64,000 nt of DNA from positions 1,054,001 through 1,118,000 of the forward strand of contig NZ_CP128477.1 in NCBI RefSeq assembly GCF_030369675.1, read 5' to 3'. This document shows, in pieces, positions 63,956 through 64,000 of the stretch. Both the position numbers and the translations under genes were made by a program. This stretch comes from Peteryoungia algae. GTDB lineage: Bacteria > Pseudomonadota > Alphaproteobacteria > Rhizobiales > Rhizobiaceae. Numbering within the stretch: the stretch's first letter is position 1; each line of letters starts with the position of its first letter. Below the pieces are notes generated by a model, which worked only from the letters and a program-made list of their open reading frames with translations, did not search any database and was not told the origin of the DNA.

Positions 63956-64000
63956 ATGAACCGTCGCCGCCGCGTTTACGAGGGCAAGGCAAAGATCCTC
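63956..64000 (+). CDS. purC: Phosphoribosylaminoimidazole-succinocarboxamide synthase, N-terminus only
   Basis: Only 15 codons lie in the window. MNRRRRVYEGKAKIL matches the beginning of SAICAR synthetase, where the YEGKAK motif forms part of the ATP site. The direction is the same as purB, which encodes the next step of the purine pathway. The rest of the gene lies beyond base 64000. Confidence 0.85.
   Translation, partial: MNRRRRVYEGKAKIL

Overview
The window looks like a chromosomal segment of a Rhizobiaceae bacterium (Rhizobium/Agrobacterium/Sinorhizobium group). The grounds are high GC, the acpXL-fabZXL-fabF2XL-fabF1XL-dehydrogenase-lpxXL cluster for the very-long-chain fatty acid of rhizobial lipid A, fixNOQP-fixGHIS with a divergent hemN/fnrN pair, an aerobic-type cobalamin cluster, and short GC-rich palindromic repeats of the rhizobial type. 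No rRNA, tRNA, insertion sequence, prophage or CRISPR array was found.

Layout. 1-13010: a carbohydrate-utilisation locus, transcribed leftward from a solute-binding protein through two permeases, an ATPase, a GH2 beta-mannosidase, a sugar-phosphate isomerase-like protein, a Gfo/Idh/MocA oxidoreductase, an aldo/keto reductase and a GH43 enzyme cut by the window edge. A LacI-type regulator is divergent. 13263-15613: a metallo-beta-lactamase-fold hydrolase and gnd. 15710-23834: fixNOQP and fixGHIS (cbb3 oxidase and its assembly factors), each unit with its own FNR/FixK-type box. 24112-25424: a hemerythrin-like protein and a PAS protein. 25648-31161: the acpXL/lpxXL lipid A acyl-chain cluster. 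31267-33533: hemN and fnrN around a shared anaerobox. 33595-39653: cobD, cobC, cobB, cobA leftward and cbiD, cobK rightward. 39666-47735: a large AsmA-like envelope protein, a peroxiredoxin, a DUF455 ferritin-like protein, an M23 peptidase and an RhlE-type helicase. 47744-53373: Nudix and TfoX-like proteins, then a maturation module for molybdenum hydroxylases (MoxR ATPase, VWA protein, split XdhC, MocA-like fusion). 53400-64000: flavin reductase, orphan binding protein, SDR, rpe, a membrane protein, purB, a DUF2189 protein, an RBBP9-type hydrolase, a PAS-GGDEF-EAL protein, a DUF1476 protein and the first codons of purC.

How the genes work together. The middle of the window is an oxygen-limitation module: FnrN carries the cysteines expected for an oxygen-labile Fe-S cluster, and FNR-type boxes precede fixN, fixG and the hemN/fnrN intergenic region. 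This would couple a high-affinity oxidase to anaerobic haem synthesis. The sugar locus is a self-contained uptake and intracellular hydrolysis pathway. The Mo-hydroxylase maturation genes stand without any structural enzyme.

Most genes belong to known families, and I saw no convincing wholly new system. The points most worth a second look are the degenerate FabF2XL partner synthase, the orphan Mo-hydroxylase maturation module, the TTGC/GCAA repeats before the sugar operon, and cbiD in an otherwise aerobic-style cob set.
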